Assembly (NCBI GenBank): GCA_016720685.1
Contig: JADKKC010000056.1
Location: forward strand, 1-25,493
From: Zoogloea sp.
Lineage (GTDB): Bacteria > Pseudomonadota > Gammaproteobacteria > Burkholderiales > Rhodocyclaceae
Direction: 5' to 3'
DNA length: 25,493 nucleotides
The notes under the pieces are model-generated. The model searched no databases. It saw nothing but the letters and a program-made list of their open reading frames with translations, and was not told the DNA's origin. A program made the position numbers and the translations under genes. Positions within the stretch are counted from its first letter, which is position 1, and every line of letters starts with the position of its first letter. This document shows positions 16,198-23,778 of this stretch, one piece after another.

Positions 16198-17697
16198 ATG
16201 AGCCTGGCCGTTCTGAAGAGCCGCGCCCTCGTCGGCCTGCAGGCCCCCGAAGTGTGCGTCGAGGTGCACCTCGCCAACGGGCTTCCCGCCTTCACGCTGG
16301 TCGGGCTGCCGGATGTGGAAGTGCGCGAAGCCCGCGACCGGGTGCGCGCCGCGCTGCAAACCGGCCAGTTCGAATTTCCCCAGCGGCGCATCACCGTCAA
16401 CCTCGCCCCGGCGGATCTGCCCAAGGAAGGCGGCTGTTTCGACCTGCCGATCGCCCTCGGCATTCTGGCCGCCTCGGGGCAGATTCCCGGCGACAAGCTC
16501 GGCGCCTTCGAATTTGCCGGCGAGCTGTCGCTGACCGGCGAACTGCGCCCGGTACGCGGCGCGCTGGCGCTGGCCCGCCAGGCCGCAAACAGCGGGCGCA
16601 CCCTGATCCTGCCCGCGGTAAATGCCGCCGAAGCGGCGCTGGTAAAGGGCGTCACCATCCTCCCGGCGGCCAGCCTGCTGGCGGTGGTCGCCCACCTGTG
16701 CGGCCACACCGTCATCGCGCCTTACGCCGGCGAAGCCCTCTTCCAGGCCCCGGCCTACCCCGATCTGGCCGATGTGAAAGGCCAGGTCCAGGCCCGCCGG
16801 ACGCTCGAAGTGGCCGCCAGCGGGCAACACTCGCTGCTCTTCTATGGCCCGCCCGGCACCGGCAAATCCATGCTCGCCCAACGCCTGCCCGGCCTGCTGC
16901 CCCCGATGGACGATGACGAAGCGCTGGAAAGCGCCGCCGTGCATTCCGTCGAAGGCGGCTTCCGGCCCGAACGCTGGCGCCTGCGCCCCATGCGTGCGCC
17001 GCACCACTCGGCCTCCGCGGCGGCGCTGGTGGGCGGTGGCAGCACCCCGCGCCCAGGCGAAATCAGCCTGGCGCACAACGGCGTGCTGTTCCTCGATGAA
17101 CTCCCCGAATTCGACCGCCGCGTGCTCGAAGCCCTGCGCGAGCCCCTCGAAACCGGCCACATCACCATCTCCCGCGCCGCCCGCCGGGCCGAATTCCCGG
17201 CCCGCTTCCAGCTCGTCGCGGCGATGAACCCCTGCCCCTGCGGCTACCACGGCCACCCGGACGGGCGCTGCCGATGCACGCCCGACCAGATCTCCCGCTA
17301 CCGCGGCAAGCTCTCCGGGCCCCTGCTCGATCGCATCGACCTGCTCCTCGAAGTGCCCGCGCTGGCCGTCTCCGACCTCCAGTCGGCCCCCGCCGGCGAG
17401 CCCTCGGCCCCGGTGCGCGAAAGGGTGGCGCAGAGCTGGGCGATCCAGCTCGCCCGCCAGGGCAAACCCAACGCCCGGCTGGCCGGCGCCGAGATCGAGG
17501 CGTGGTGCCAGCCCGACCCAAGCGGCGCCAAACTGCTTGCCACGGCCATCGAGCGCCTGCGCCTGTCGGCCCGCGGTTACCATCGCATCCTGAAAGTCGC
17601 GCGTACAATCGCCGACATGAGCGCGGCCAAGCACGTTGGCGCTGCCCATGTGGCCGAAGCCATCCAGAGCCGCCGCGGCCTCTCCGAGTTCATCTGA
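16198..17697 (+). CDS. comM: YifB/ComM family Mg-chelatase-like AAA+ ATPase
   Basis: The 499-residue protein has an N-terminal Lon-protease-like/ChlI N domain (about 20-140), a AAA+ core and a C-terminal Mg-chelatase domain (about 400-495). Walker A is GPPGTGKS (217-224), Walker B is VLFLDELPEF, and a Cys-rich NPCPCGYHG plus CRCTP segment sits near the sensor region. ComM homologues form hexameric rings that drive branch migration during natural transformation. Length and domain order match the family. GGAA lies 8-9 bases before the ATG. A LexA-like box precedes the gene, which would be an unusual control. Confidence 0.92.
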   Translation: MSLAVLKSRALVGLQAPEVCVEVHLANGLPAFTLVGLPDVEVREARDRVRAALQTGQFEFPQRRITVNLAPADLPKEGGCFDLPIALGILAASGQIPGDKLGAFEFAGELSLTGELRPVRGALALARQAANSGRTLILPAVNAAEAALVKGVTILPAASLLAVVAHLCGHTVIAPYAGEALFQAPAYPDLADVKGQVQARRTLEVAASGQHSLLFYGPPGTGKSMLAQRLPGLLPPMDDDEALESAAVHSVEGGFRPERWRLRPMRAPHHSASAAALVGGGSTPRPGEISLAHNGVLFLDELPEFDRRVLEALREPLETGHITISRAARRAEFPARFQLVAAMNPCPCGYHGHPDGRCRCTPDQISRYRGKLSGPLLDRIDLLLEVPALAVSDLQSAPAGEPSAPVRERVAQSWAIQLARQGKPNARLAGAEIEAWCQPDPSGAKLLATAIERLRLSARGYHRILKVARTIADMSAAKHVGAAHVAEAIQSRRGLSEFI

Positions 17698-17721
17698 ATC
17701 CCCATCCTGCAGGAGTTTTAC

Positions 17722-18117
17722 GTGGCACCCACCCTTCCCGCCGGCGCGCCCCGCGCCAAGAACTGGTCCCTGTGGTTCGTCGGCTTTCTGGTCGTCTTCC
17801 TCGCCCTTTTCATCGGCTACACCTGGCTGGCCCTGAGCTGGAGCTACTCCTCCGGCGAGCGCGCCGGCTACGTGCAGAAGTTTTCCCAGAAAGGCTGGCT
17901 GTGCAAGACCTGGGAAGGTGAAATGGCCATCGTCGCCATACCCGGCAGCCTGCCCGAGATCTTCAAATTCACGGTGCGCGACGACAAGGTGGCCGCCGAG
18001 ATCAACAGCGTGATGGGCAAGCGCGTCGCCATCAGCTACGAGCAGCACGTGGGCATTCCGTCCACCTGTTTTGGCGAAACCGGCTACTACGTCAGCCGCG
18101 CCCATTCCGTCGAATAA
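17722..18117 (+). CDS. small membrane-anchored protein of unknown function
   Basis: The 131-residue protein has one membrane segment near the N-terminus (about 14-40; SLWFVGFLVVFLALFIGYTWLAL). A soluble domain follows, probably periplasmic (YSSGERAGYVQKFSQKGW, LCKTWEGEMAIV, VGIPSTCFGETGYYVSRAHSVE). Two cysteines (LCKTWEGE, TCFGETGYY) are well placed for a disulfide. The start is GTG with AGGAG seven bases upstream. It begins 24 bases after yifB and is followed 16 bases later by the transporter gene, so the three may be co-transcribed. The pattern is familiar from other proteobacteria, but I know no function. Confidence 0.8.
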   Translation: MAPTLPAGAPRAKNWSLWFVGFLVVFLALFIGYTWLALSWSYSSGERAGYVQKFSQKGWLCKTWEGEMAIVAIPGSLPEIFKFTVRDDKVAAEINSVMGKRVAISYEQHVGIPSTCFGETGYYVSRAHSVE

Positions 18118-18133
18118 GACCACGAAAGTCCTC

Positions 18134-19330
18134 ATGCCGTATGCCCAACTGGCGGCGCTGCTCGCGGCGCTCGCCACGGTCGGTCCGTTCTCGATCGACA
18201 CCTACCTGCCGGCCCTCCACGCCATCGGCGCCGGGCTGAACGCCAGCACCGTCGAAGCCCAGCAAACCCTCACCGCCTACATGCTGCCCATGGCACTGAT
18301 GGTGCTATGGCACGGCGCCATTTCCGACGCCTACGGGCGCAAGCGGGTGATCGTGATTTCGATGCTGCTGTTCACCGCGGCGTCCGTCGTCTGCGTGATG
18401 GCCAGCAGCATCAACATGCTGCTGATCGGCCGTGCGCTGCAGGGCATCAGCGCCGGAGCCGGCATGGTGGTGGGGCGCGCGGTGGTACGCGACCTGCTGG
18501 ACGGCGCCGCCGCCCAGCGCCTGATGAGCCACGTCAGCATGGCCTTCGCCCTCGGCCCGGCCATTGCGCCCATTCTGGGCGGCTGGATCTTCAGCGTCTT
18601 CGGCTGGCGCGCGGTGTTCGTCTTCCTGGCCCTGCTCGGCCTCGTCCTCGCCGCCCTCAGCGCCCGCTACCTGCCCGAAACGCTTCCGCCCGAAGCGCGC
18701 CACCCGCTGCACCCCGGGCCGCTCGCCCGGCGCTACAAAAGCGTCTTCACGACCCCCGGCTTCCTGCTCCTGACCTTCGCGGTGAGCTGCAATTTCAACG
18801 GCTTCTTTCTTTACGTGCTGTCGGCACCGGTCTTCCTGATGAAGCACCTGGGGCTGCCGGAAACCGGCTTTGGCTGGTTCTTCATTCCCACCGTGGGCGG
18901 CATGATGCTGGGCTCGGCGACTTCGGCACGGCTCGCCGGGCGCCTGTCGCCACCGCGCACCATCGCCCTCGGCTGCGGCCTGATGCTGGCCGCCGCGGCC
19001 GCCAACCTGGCGGTGTCCGCCTGGCTCACGCCCGGCCTGCTCCAGTCGGTGATTCCGGTCATGCTCTACACCTTCGGCATGGCCATCGCGATGCCCAGCC
19101 TGACCCTTCTCGCGCTGGACCACTTCCCCACCCACCGGGGCCTCGCCTCCAGCTGCCAGAGCTTTCTGCAGATGCTGTTCAGCTCGCTGACGGCCGGCGT
19201 GGTGGCGCCGGCACTGTGGAGTTCGGTCACGGGGCTTGCCGCCGGCATGGTCGGCAACCTGCTGCTGGGTCTCGCCAGCTTCGGCCTGTGGTGGGCGCTG
19301 TATCACCGCACACGGACGGCGGCCGGATGA
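18134..19330 (+). CDS. Bcr/CflA family multidrug efflux MFS transporter
   Basis: The 398-residue protein has about twelve membrane helices and the drug:H+ antiporter signatures. The N-terminal FSIDTYLPALHAIG is typical of Bcr/CflA. Motif A is GAISDAYGRKRVI after helix 2. The loop-4/5 segment RALQGISAGAGMVVGRAVVRDL and the FGWRAVFVFLALLGL stretch also fit. The family exports drugs such as bicyclomycin, or natural metabolites, using the proton gradient; the substrate here is unknown. The ATG at 18134 starts just before the first helix; a longer in-frame start overlapping the preceding gene is rejected. Its stop overlaps the next gene's ATG by four bases. Confidence 0.92.
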   Translation: MPYAQLAALLAALATVGPFSIDTYLPALHAIGAGLNASTVEAQQTLTAYMLPMALMVLWHGAISDAYGRKRVIVISMLLFTAASVVCVMASSINMLLIGRALQGISAGAGMVVGRAVVRDLLDGAAAQRLMSHVSMAFALGPAIAPILGGWIFSVFGWRAVFVFLALLGLVLAALSARYLPETLPPEARHPLHPGPLARRYKSVFTTPGFLLLTFAVSCNFNGFFLYVLSAPVFLMKHLGLPETGFGWFFIPTVGGMMLGSATSARLAGRLSPPRTIALGCGLMLAAAAANLAVSAWLTPGLLQSVIPVMLYTFGMAIAMPSLTLLALDHFPTHRGLASSCQSFLQMLFSSLTAGVVAPALWSSVTGLAAGMVGNLLLGLASFGLWWALYHRTRTAAG

Positions 19331-20019
19331 ACTGGCTGGAGAGCATCGACCTGTACTGCGAGCGCACCGGCCCGGAGCTATGGTCCGAGCCGCTCAATGC
19401 GCTCTCCAACCTCGCCTTCATCGGCGTTGCCGCGCTGCTGTGGCGCCGGGCCGGAGGGCGCCACAGCAGCGGCGACATCCGCCTGCTGCTCGCGCTGATC
19501 GCCGCCGTCGGCCTCGGCAGCCTGGTTTTCCACACCCTGGCCACGCGCTGGGCGGCGCTGCTCGACATCGTCTTCATCGCCTTCTTCGTGCTGGTCTATT
19601 ACCAGCGCTTCCAGGTGCGCCTGCTCGGCAAAAGCCCGGCCGCCAGCTGGCGCGGCGTGGGCGCCTTCGTGCTGCTGGCGGTGCTCTTCGGCAGCGCCAC
19701 CCGGCTCCTGCCGCCGATTGCGCTGAACGGCTCGGAAATCTACCTGCCGCCTTTTGCGCTGCTGCTGGTGTGCGCCCGTCAGGCCCGCGGGCGGGCCGCG
19801 CAAACAGCGCGCTGGCTGAAGCTCGCCGGTGCGCTGTTTCTCGTCAGCATCACCTGCCGGGCCATCGACCAGGCAATCTGCCCGATCTGGCCCCTCGGCA
19901 GCCATGTCGGCTGGCACCTGGTCAATGCCGCCATGCTTTACAGCTGCCTGCGCGGCCTGCTGGCAGACTCGGCTGCGCCGAGCGCACCCGCCAAGCACAC
20001 CGTGAAGTCGATGATCTGA
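19327..20019 (+). CDS. ceramidase-like (CREST superfamily) membrane hydrolase
   Basis: The 230-residue integral membrane protein has about seven helices. It carries the alkaline-ceramidase pattern: WSEPLNALSNLAFIG near the N-terminus, LGSLVFHTLATRWAALLDIVFI in the middle, and CRAIDQAICPIWPLGSHVGWHLVNAAMLY with two histidines (HVGWH) near the C-terminus. In CREST hydrolases, Ser, Asp and three His form a zinc amidohydrolase site, and all are present here. The reaction would be hydrolysis of an amide-linked lipid, although most betaproteobacteria lack ceramides, so the substrate is open. Its ATGA overlaps the transporter stop, implying translational coupling. It ends two bases from the convergent PEP-CTERM gene. 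Confidence 0.8.
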   Translation: MNWLESIDLYCERTGPELWSEPLNALSNLAFIGVAALLWRRAGGRHSSGDIRLLLALIAAVGLGSLVFHTLATRWAALLDIVFIAFFVLVYYQRFQVRLLGKSPAASWRGVGAFVLLAVLFGSATRLLPPIALNGSEIYLPPFALLLVCARQARGRAAQTARWLKLAGALFLVSITCRAIDQAICPIWPLGSHVGWHLVNAAMLYSCLRGLLADSAAPSAPAKHTVKSMI

Positions 20020-20020
20020 C

Positions 20021-20755
20021 TCAGGGCGCGGCCTTACCGGATCGGGCCGCGTCGCGCGCGCGCCAGCAGCGCGCCCCCAGGCTCAGCAGGGCGAAGCTGG
20101 CAGGTTCCGGCACAACATTGACCGATGCCGGAACGAGAGCCAACAGGCTGAGATTGTCGACTGTGATCTGGTTGGCGTACTGTATCCAAGCACCCTGGGT
20201 GTCCCAGTTGTAGCCGGGCGTAGACAGGCCGAAAGACAAGCGGTGCAGCCCATCGGAAGCAATATCCAGGCTGTAACTCTTGTGCCCGGAGGACTGGGCG
20301 CCGCCGCCCGTCTGCGCAATCCAGAAGTCCTGGGCAAGCACCTGAACACCATCCAGGAGCACTTCGAACTTCTGGGTGGCTTGCAGCCCATGAGTAACGA
20401 TCGTGTCGTCCCAGCTCAGAGCGTAGGTGCCGGCCACCAGAAACATGCTCTGAGAGATGTGCGGCCGCGGCGGGGCCAGGCGATAGGCGTAGGAACCCGC
20501 CCCTGATGGATCATAGAAGCCCTTGAAGAGAGCCACACCGTCAGGGGTCTGCTGCACGTTGACCAGGGGCTTCAGGTAATAAATGTCGTCGGACGGCGTT
20601 GGATGGTCGACGGTGTTTAGGAAGCCGCTCCAGCCGTTGATGCCCCGGGAGAAGTCACCATTGACGAGGAGATTAGCCATTGCGCCGGAGGCCGGAGCCA
20701 GCAGAGCCATCGCCAGGGCGAGCCTGTTCAGAACAAAGAGAGTGTGTCGTGTCAT
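20021..20755 (-). CDS. PEP-CTERM sorting-domain protein with frameshifted C-terminal helix
   Basis: The 244-residue frame starts at ATG 20755 with a signal peptide (LALAMALLAPASGAMA). A carbohydrate-binding-like jelly-roll follows (NLLVNGDFSRGINGWSG, with a SYSLDIASDGLHRLSFGL strand), the pattern of secreted CBM-like domains. The sorting signal begins VPEPASFALLSLG but then reads ARCWRARDAARSGKAAP, which lacks a proper membrane helix. Adding one G to the five-base run at 20074-20078 gives LSLGGALLARARRGPIR and a stop at 20034, a normal PEP-CTERM end. So the gene probably carries a single-base deletion, real or technical. The ribosome site is poor. It follows another PEP-CTERM gene, with a stray fragment of the sulfide dehydrogenase gene between them. 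Confidence 0.8.
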   Translation of the reverse strand: MTRHTLFVLNRLALAMALLAPASGAMANLLVNGDFSRGINGWSGFLNTVDHPTPSDDIYYLKPLVNVQQTPDGVALFKGFYDPSGAGSYAYRLAPPRPHISQSMFLVAGTYALSWDDTIVTHGLQATQKFEVLLDGVQVLAQDFWIAQTGGGAQSSGHKSYSLDIASDGLHRLSFGLSTPGYNWDTQGAWIQYANQITVDNLSLLALVPASVNVVPEPASFALLSLGARCWRARDAARSGKAAP

Positions 20756-20817
20756 GGAAGATGAAGGAAAGTCATGGAAAAGTGGAGGCAGTAGCCCTCG
20801 CATGGGCTCCCTGAGCC

Positions 20818-20870
20818 TCAGCTGAAGCTGTCGGCGAAAAAGGTTTTCGCCCAGCCGAACATGTCCTCGT
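20818..20870 (-). repeat. duplicate of the 3' end of the flavocytochrome c flavoprotein gene (copy 1)
   Basis: This 53-base segment between the two PEP-CTERM genes reads, in frame, HEDMFGWAKTFFADSFS and a stop: an intact C-terminus of the sulfide dehydrogenase flavoprotein without the rest of the gene. It matches 22061-22111 at every base except two single-base gaps. Similarity ends at the stop codon on one side and just before the Glu-Asp codons on the other. Confidence 0.85.
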
Positions 20871-20877
20871 GGCTGTT

Positions 20878-22003
20878 TCAACGGCGACGGACGAGGCCCA
20901 GGGCCGCCAGCCCTAGCAGCCCCAGGGCCGCGCCGCCCGGCTCGGGGACACCTGCCGGCGGGGCCACGATGGCCAGCACATCCAGGTTGAGGGCCGCGTT
21001 CTGGGCGCCGAGATAGTTGCCCAGATCGCTCTCCTGGCCCGGCAGCGGGTTCTCTCCAGGGGGTGCGAGTCGCTGAGGTAAGGCTTGGCTTCGTTGCTGT
21101 CCGGATCGTAAAACCCCGCGTAGCGATAGAACTCATAGCGCCGCAGGATGGACGCGGCCTTCGGCCCGACGGGCGCGCCGTAGCCGCTTTCCAGCAATCC
21201 CGAGAGCGGATTGCCCGGATCCTTCTGCAGGAGCTGCCACTCGACTTCCGTCACCGCGGCGTCGACCTTGGGATTGCCGCCGACCAGCTCTTCCAGGTCG
21301 ATGCTGTCCTTCCAGCTCGGTTGTGAACACCTTGACCCACATCGCCTCGCCGAACCTGTCCGCCGCCTCTGGCTCCGGCGCCTCGATCACGGCCGCAACC
21401 ACCGGCGGAGCCGCCGGCAGGCCGGGCGCCGGGGGCGGGGCCTGGACGACATTCCAGGCCGGCGCAGGCAGGCTCACCGTACCGTTCGTCAGCACCCCGG
21501 CGGTCGCCGTCTCGAGCAGCCAGCTGTATGTGGTGCGAATCGGATTGCCAAGGGTTCCGACGCCGAAGTGGTCGCAGGGCGTTGCCGCCGTGTAGCCGAT
21601 CCCGCCGCCAGACCAGCAGTTGTCGCCCGGCGTGATGAAGCTGCCGCTCGGCGTGCCGTAGTCCCAGCCGGTCCCGTCGAACACGCCCATGTAGGTAACC
21701 CGCGTGCCGAAGGTGGAACCGCTGCTGTATTCGGTGACGGTCGGCGCGCCGTAGCGCACCACGCTGGTCGCCGGGTCGAAACCCCGCCCGCTCGGAAAAA
21801 CCACGCCCGACACCGCCGAAGGTATCGGTGATGTCCGAGGCGTGCAGCCCTTCGAGCTCGATCTCGAACCCGTGCGCCGTATGGCCGGTATCGTTGATCA
21901 CGTCGAAGTTGCCGAGCATGCCGATGACGCCCGCCGTGGCGCCCGTTGGCAGGCACGCGGCAGCGATGGCCAGGCCGATTCCTGACAGTATTTTCTGTTT
22001 CAT
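20878..22003 (-). pseudogene. PEP-CTERM sorting-domain protein broken by three frameshifts
   Basis: Reading through three indels gives one 374-residue protein. It has a signal peptide (LSGIGLAIAAACLPTGATA), a domain starting FDVINDTGHTAHGFEIELEG, a YGAPTVTEYSSGSTFGTRVTY segment, a Pro-rich linker, a YEFYRYAGFYDPDSNEA segment, and the sorting signal VPEPGGAALGLLGLAALGLV with RRR at the end. Breaks: an extra T in the run at 21796-21800, an extra base at 21308-21309, and a missing C in the run at 21059-21063. The net +1 fits the 1126-base length. GGAGGGG precedes the ATG at 22003. The well-kept start, signal and end suggest sequencing error or very recent decay. It lies directly downstream of the sulfide dehydrogenase genes; role unknown. 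Confidence 0.82.
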
Positions 22004-22022
22004 CGTTTCGTCCCCTCCAGTC

Positions 22023-22051
22023 AAAAAAAGGGCGCCCATCCGGGGCGCCCT
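22023..22051 (-). terminator. Rho-independent terminator after flavoprotein gene
   Basis: On the minus strand AGGGCGCCC, loop CGGAT and GGGCGCCCT are followed by seven T residues, about ten bases after the flavoprotein stop. It should separate the fcc genes from the PEP-CTERM genes. Confidence 0.88.
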
Positions 22052-22060
22052 GCAAGCTCG

Positions 22061-22111
22061 TCAGCTGAAGCTGTCGGCGAAAAGGTTTTCGCCCAGCCGA
22101 ACAGTCCTCGT
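22061..22111 (-). repeat. 3' end of flavoprotein gene, copy 2 of the repeat (two single-base deletions)
   Basis: This is the in-place C-terminal coding end of the flavoprotein. Compared with the copy at 20818-20870 it lacks one base near 22103 and one T (sense strand) in the run at 22080-22083, which destroys the MFGWAKTFFADSFS reading frame. Confidence 0.85.
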
Positions 22112-23315
22112 AGTGTCCGCGGGTTGGTGCCGGCGCTTCGGCGAGGGTGTTGGGCACCGGCTTCATCAGTCCGTTGGCCGCGTCATAGCCGAACACCACC
22201 GTCAGCCACGAAGCCGTTTTCGAGGTGATCGGGCTGTAACAGGCGGAATTGATCATCGGCACCGAATCCAGCACTTCGCCGACGAAGTAGCGCACCAGCG
22301 CGTCGGCGCACACCTTCGCCTGGGCGTTGGCCATGTGGCCGGACTTGGGCTGGCCGGTGCCCTGGGAGTCGCCGATCACATGCACGTTGGGCACCAGCGT
22401 GGATTCATAGCTGAGCGGATTGACCGGTGCCCAGCGGGCACCTGGCGCGCTGCCCAGCAGGCCCGCGGCCACTACCAGCTTGCCGGCCTTCTGGCGCGGA
22501 ATGATGTTGGCGGCGTCGGCCTGGATCGTGTCCCAATTGGTGGTGATTTTCTTGCTGGCCCAATCCACCGACAGCACCTCGGTGCCCGGGCGATACTCGA
22601 TCACGCCGGCATAGGTGGTGCTGAAGGCGGTGTGGAAGGTGTGCGCCTCGGCCACCACGTCCGGGTTGGCGTCGAGCACGATGACCTTGCCGGCCCGGCG
22701 GTTGCGCAGCAGGCTGTCGGCGATCAGGCAGGCGCGCTCGTAAGGCCCCGGCGGACAGCGGTAAGGCGCCTGGGGAATCGACATCACAAAGGTGCCGCCG
22801 GCCGGCACGGCCTGAAGCTGGGCCTTGAGCGCCAGCGTCTGCGGGCCGGCTTGCCAGGCGTGGGGCAACACCGAACTGTCGAGGCCCGGAATGGCGTCGA
22901 AATCGATGCCGGGCGCCAGCACCAGCTTGTCGTAGGCGATCTGGCTGCCGTTCAGGGTGCTTACCCGGCGATTGACCGGATCGATCGCGACGGCCCGGTC
23001 GGCCACGATGTTCACACCATACTTGGTGCGCAGGGTGTCGTAGCGGATGGTGATGTCGGTCATGCCCAGCGCGCCGGTCATCACCAGGTTGCTCAGAATG
23101 CAGGAGACGTGACTGGGGTTCGGCTCGATCAGCGTTACCTGGATTTTCGGGTTCCACAGGCGGACGTACTTGGCAAGGGTGGCACCGGCGAAGCCGCCGC
23201 CGATCACCACCACCCGCGGAGCGGCGGTCTGGGCGCGCAGCGGCGAGGACATCGCGCCGGCGGCAAGGAGGGCTCCGGAAGTCTGCAGGAGCTTGCGACG
23301 ATTGTGCGAAAACAT
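22061..23315 (-). CDS. fccB: flavocytochrome c sulfide dehydrogenase flavoprotein subunit (FccB/SoxF-like), frameshifted at 3' end
   Basis: The enzyme oxidises sulfide to sulfur or polysulfide in the periplasm and passes electrons to a cytochrome c. Residues 1-28 are a Tat-type signal (NRRKLLQTSG, end LRAQ). FAD-binding VVVIGGGFAGA is at 35-45. Cys72 (HVSCILSNLV) matches the covalent FAD-attachment position. Cys187 (PYRCPPGPYERAC) and Cys359 (NSACYSPIT) match the redox disulfide; their spacing resembles Allochromatium FccB Cys42/161/337. With two missing bases near 22080 and 22103 restored, the protein is 418 aa ending HYEDMFGWAKTFFADSFS. As written, it would run on into the next gene. AAGGGA precedes the ATG. 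The cytochrome gene ends 26 bases upstream. Confidence 0.9.
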
Positions 23316-23341
23316 GGCGTATCCCTTCGAATCTGTTGTGC

Positions 23342-23734
23342 TCAATCGTCGTGCGACTTGCGCCGGGTGGGCCGGGTCGACGGGGTGGAGGTGGAGGTCG
23401 AGCCCGTGGAACTCGTCGCGGTGGTTCGCCCGCCGGTGGCGAAGTAGCGGGCCATCAGACGGATCTGGGCGTCGCTGTAGCCGGCGGCCTGGCGGTGCAT
23501 GATCTCGTCGGGCTTGATGTTGGCCTTCATCTTGATCAGTTCGCCGTAGATCTCGCTTTCGCTCTCGCCGGCCAGTTTTTCCATGCCGGCCACGGCCTGC
23601 CCGTTGGTGCCGTGGCACTGGGCACACTGGGATGCCAGCAGGCGCCCGGCCGGCGGCGCGCCGTGGGCGGCCGCGGTGGCCAGCAACAGGGCCAGCGCCG
23701 CAAGGCGGCCCAGGTGTTTGGGGTGTGCTTTCAT
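23342..23734 (-). CDS. fccA: monoheme c-type cytochrome, flavocytochrome c partner subunit
   Basis: The 130-residue protein has a signal peptide (1-25, ending AAAHG). One heme motif CAQCH lies at 37-41, and probable axial Met79 is in DEIMHRQAAGYSDAQI, followed by IRLMARYFATGG. This is a class I cytochrome c domain of the c553/c4 type. Position directly upstream of the flavoprotein makes it the electron-accepting subunit of the sulfide dehydrogenase. Allochromatium FccA carries two hemes, so this is the short monoheme version. The C-terminal 30 residues are an unusual Thr/Ser/Arg-rich tail (TSSTGSTSTSTPSTRPTRRK). GGAGAGG precedes the ATG at 23734. Confidence 0.9.
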   Translation of the reverse strand: MKAHPKHLGRLAALALLLATAAAHGAPPAGRLLASQCAQCHGTNGQAVAGMEKLAGESESEIYGELIKMKANIKPDEIMHRQAAGYSDAQIRLMARYFATGGRTTATSSTGSTSTSTPSTRPTRRKSHDD

Positions 23735-23778
23735 GACCTCTCCTCCTCCCGGCGCCCGCGGCTGCGGGCGCACCGAAA

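Noticed and set aside
20021..21136. A 371-residue extension of the last PEP-CTERM protein
   Set aside because: The upstream 127 residues are an out-of-frame reading of the preceding PEP-CTERM gene and the repeat. The signal peptide starts at 20755.
21489..23627. A 712-residue frame that seems to fuse the sulfide dehydrogenase to another protein
   Set aside because: It begins inside the cytochrome gene in another frame. It also runs through the frameshifted flavoprotein end, a terminator and the next gene's start. The repeat copy at 20818 shows the proper C-terminus.
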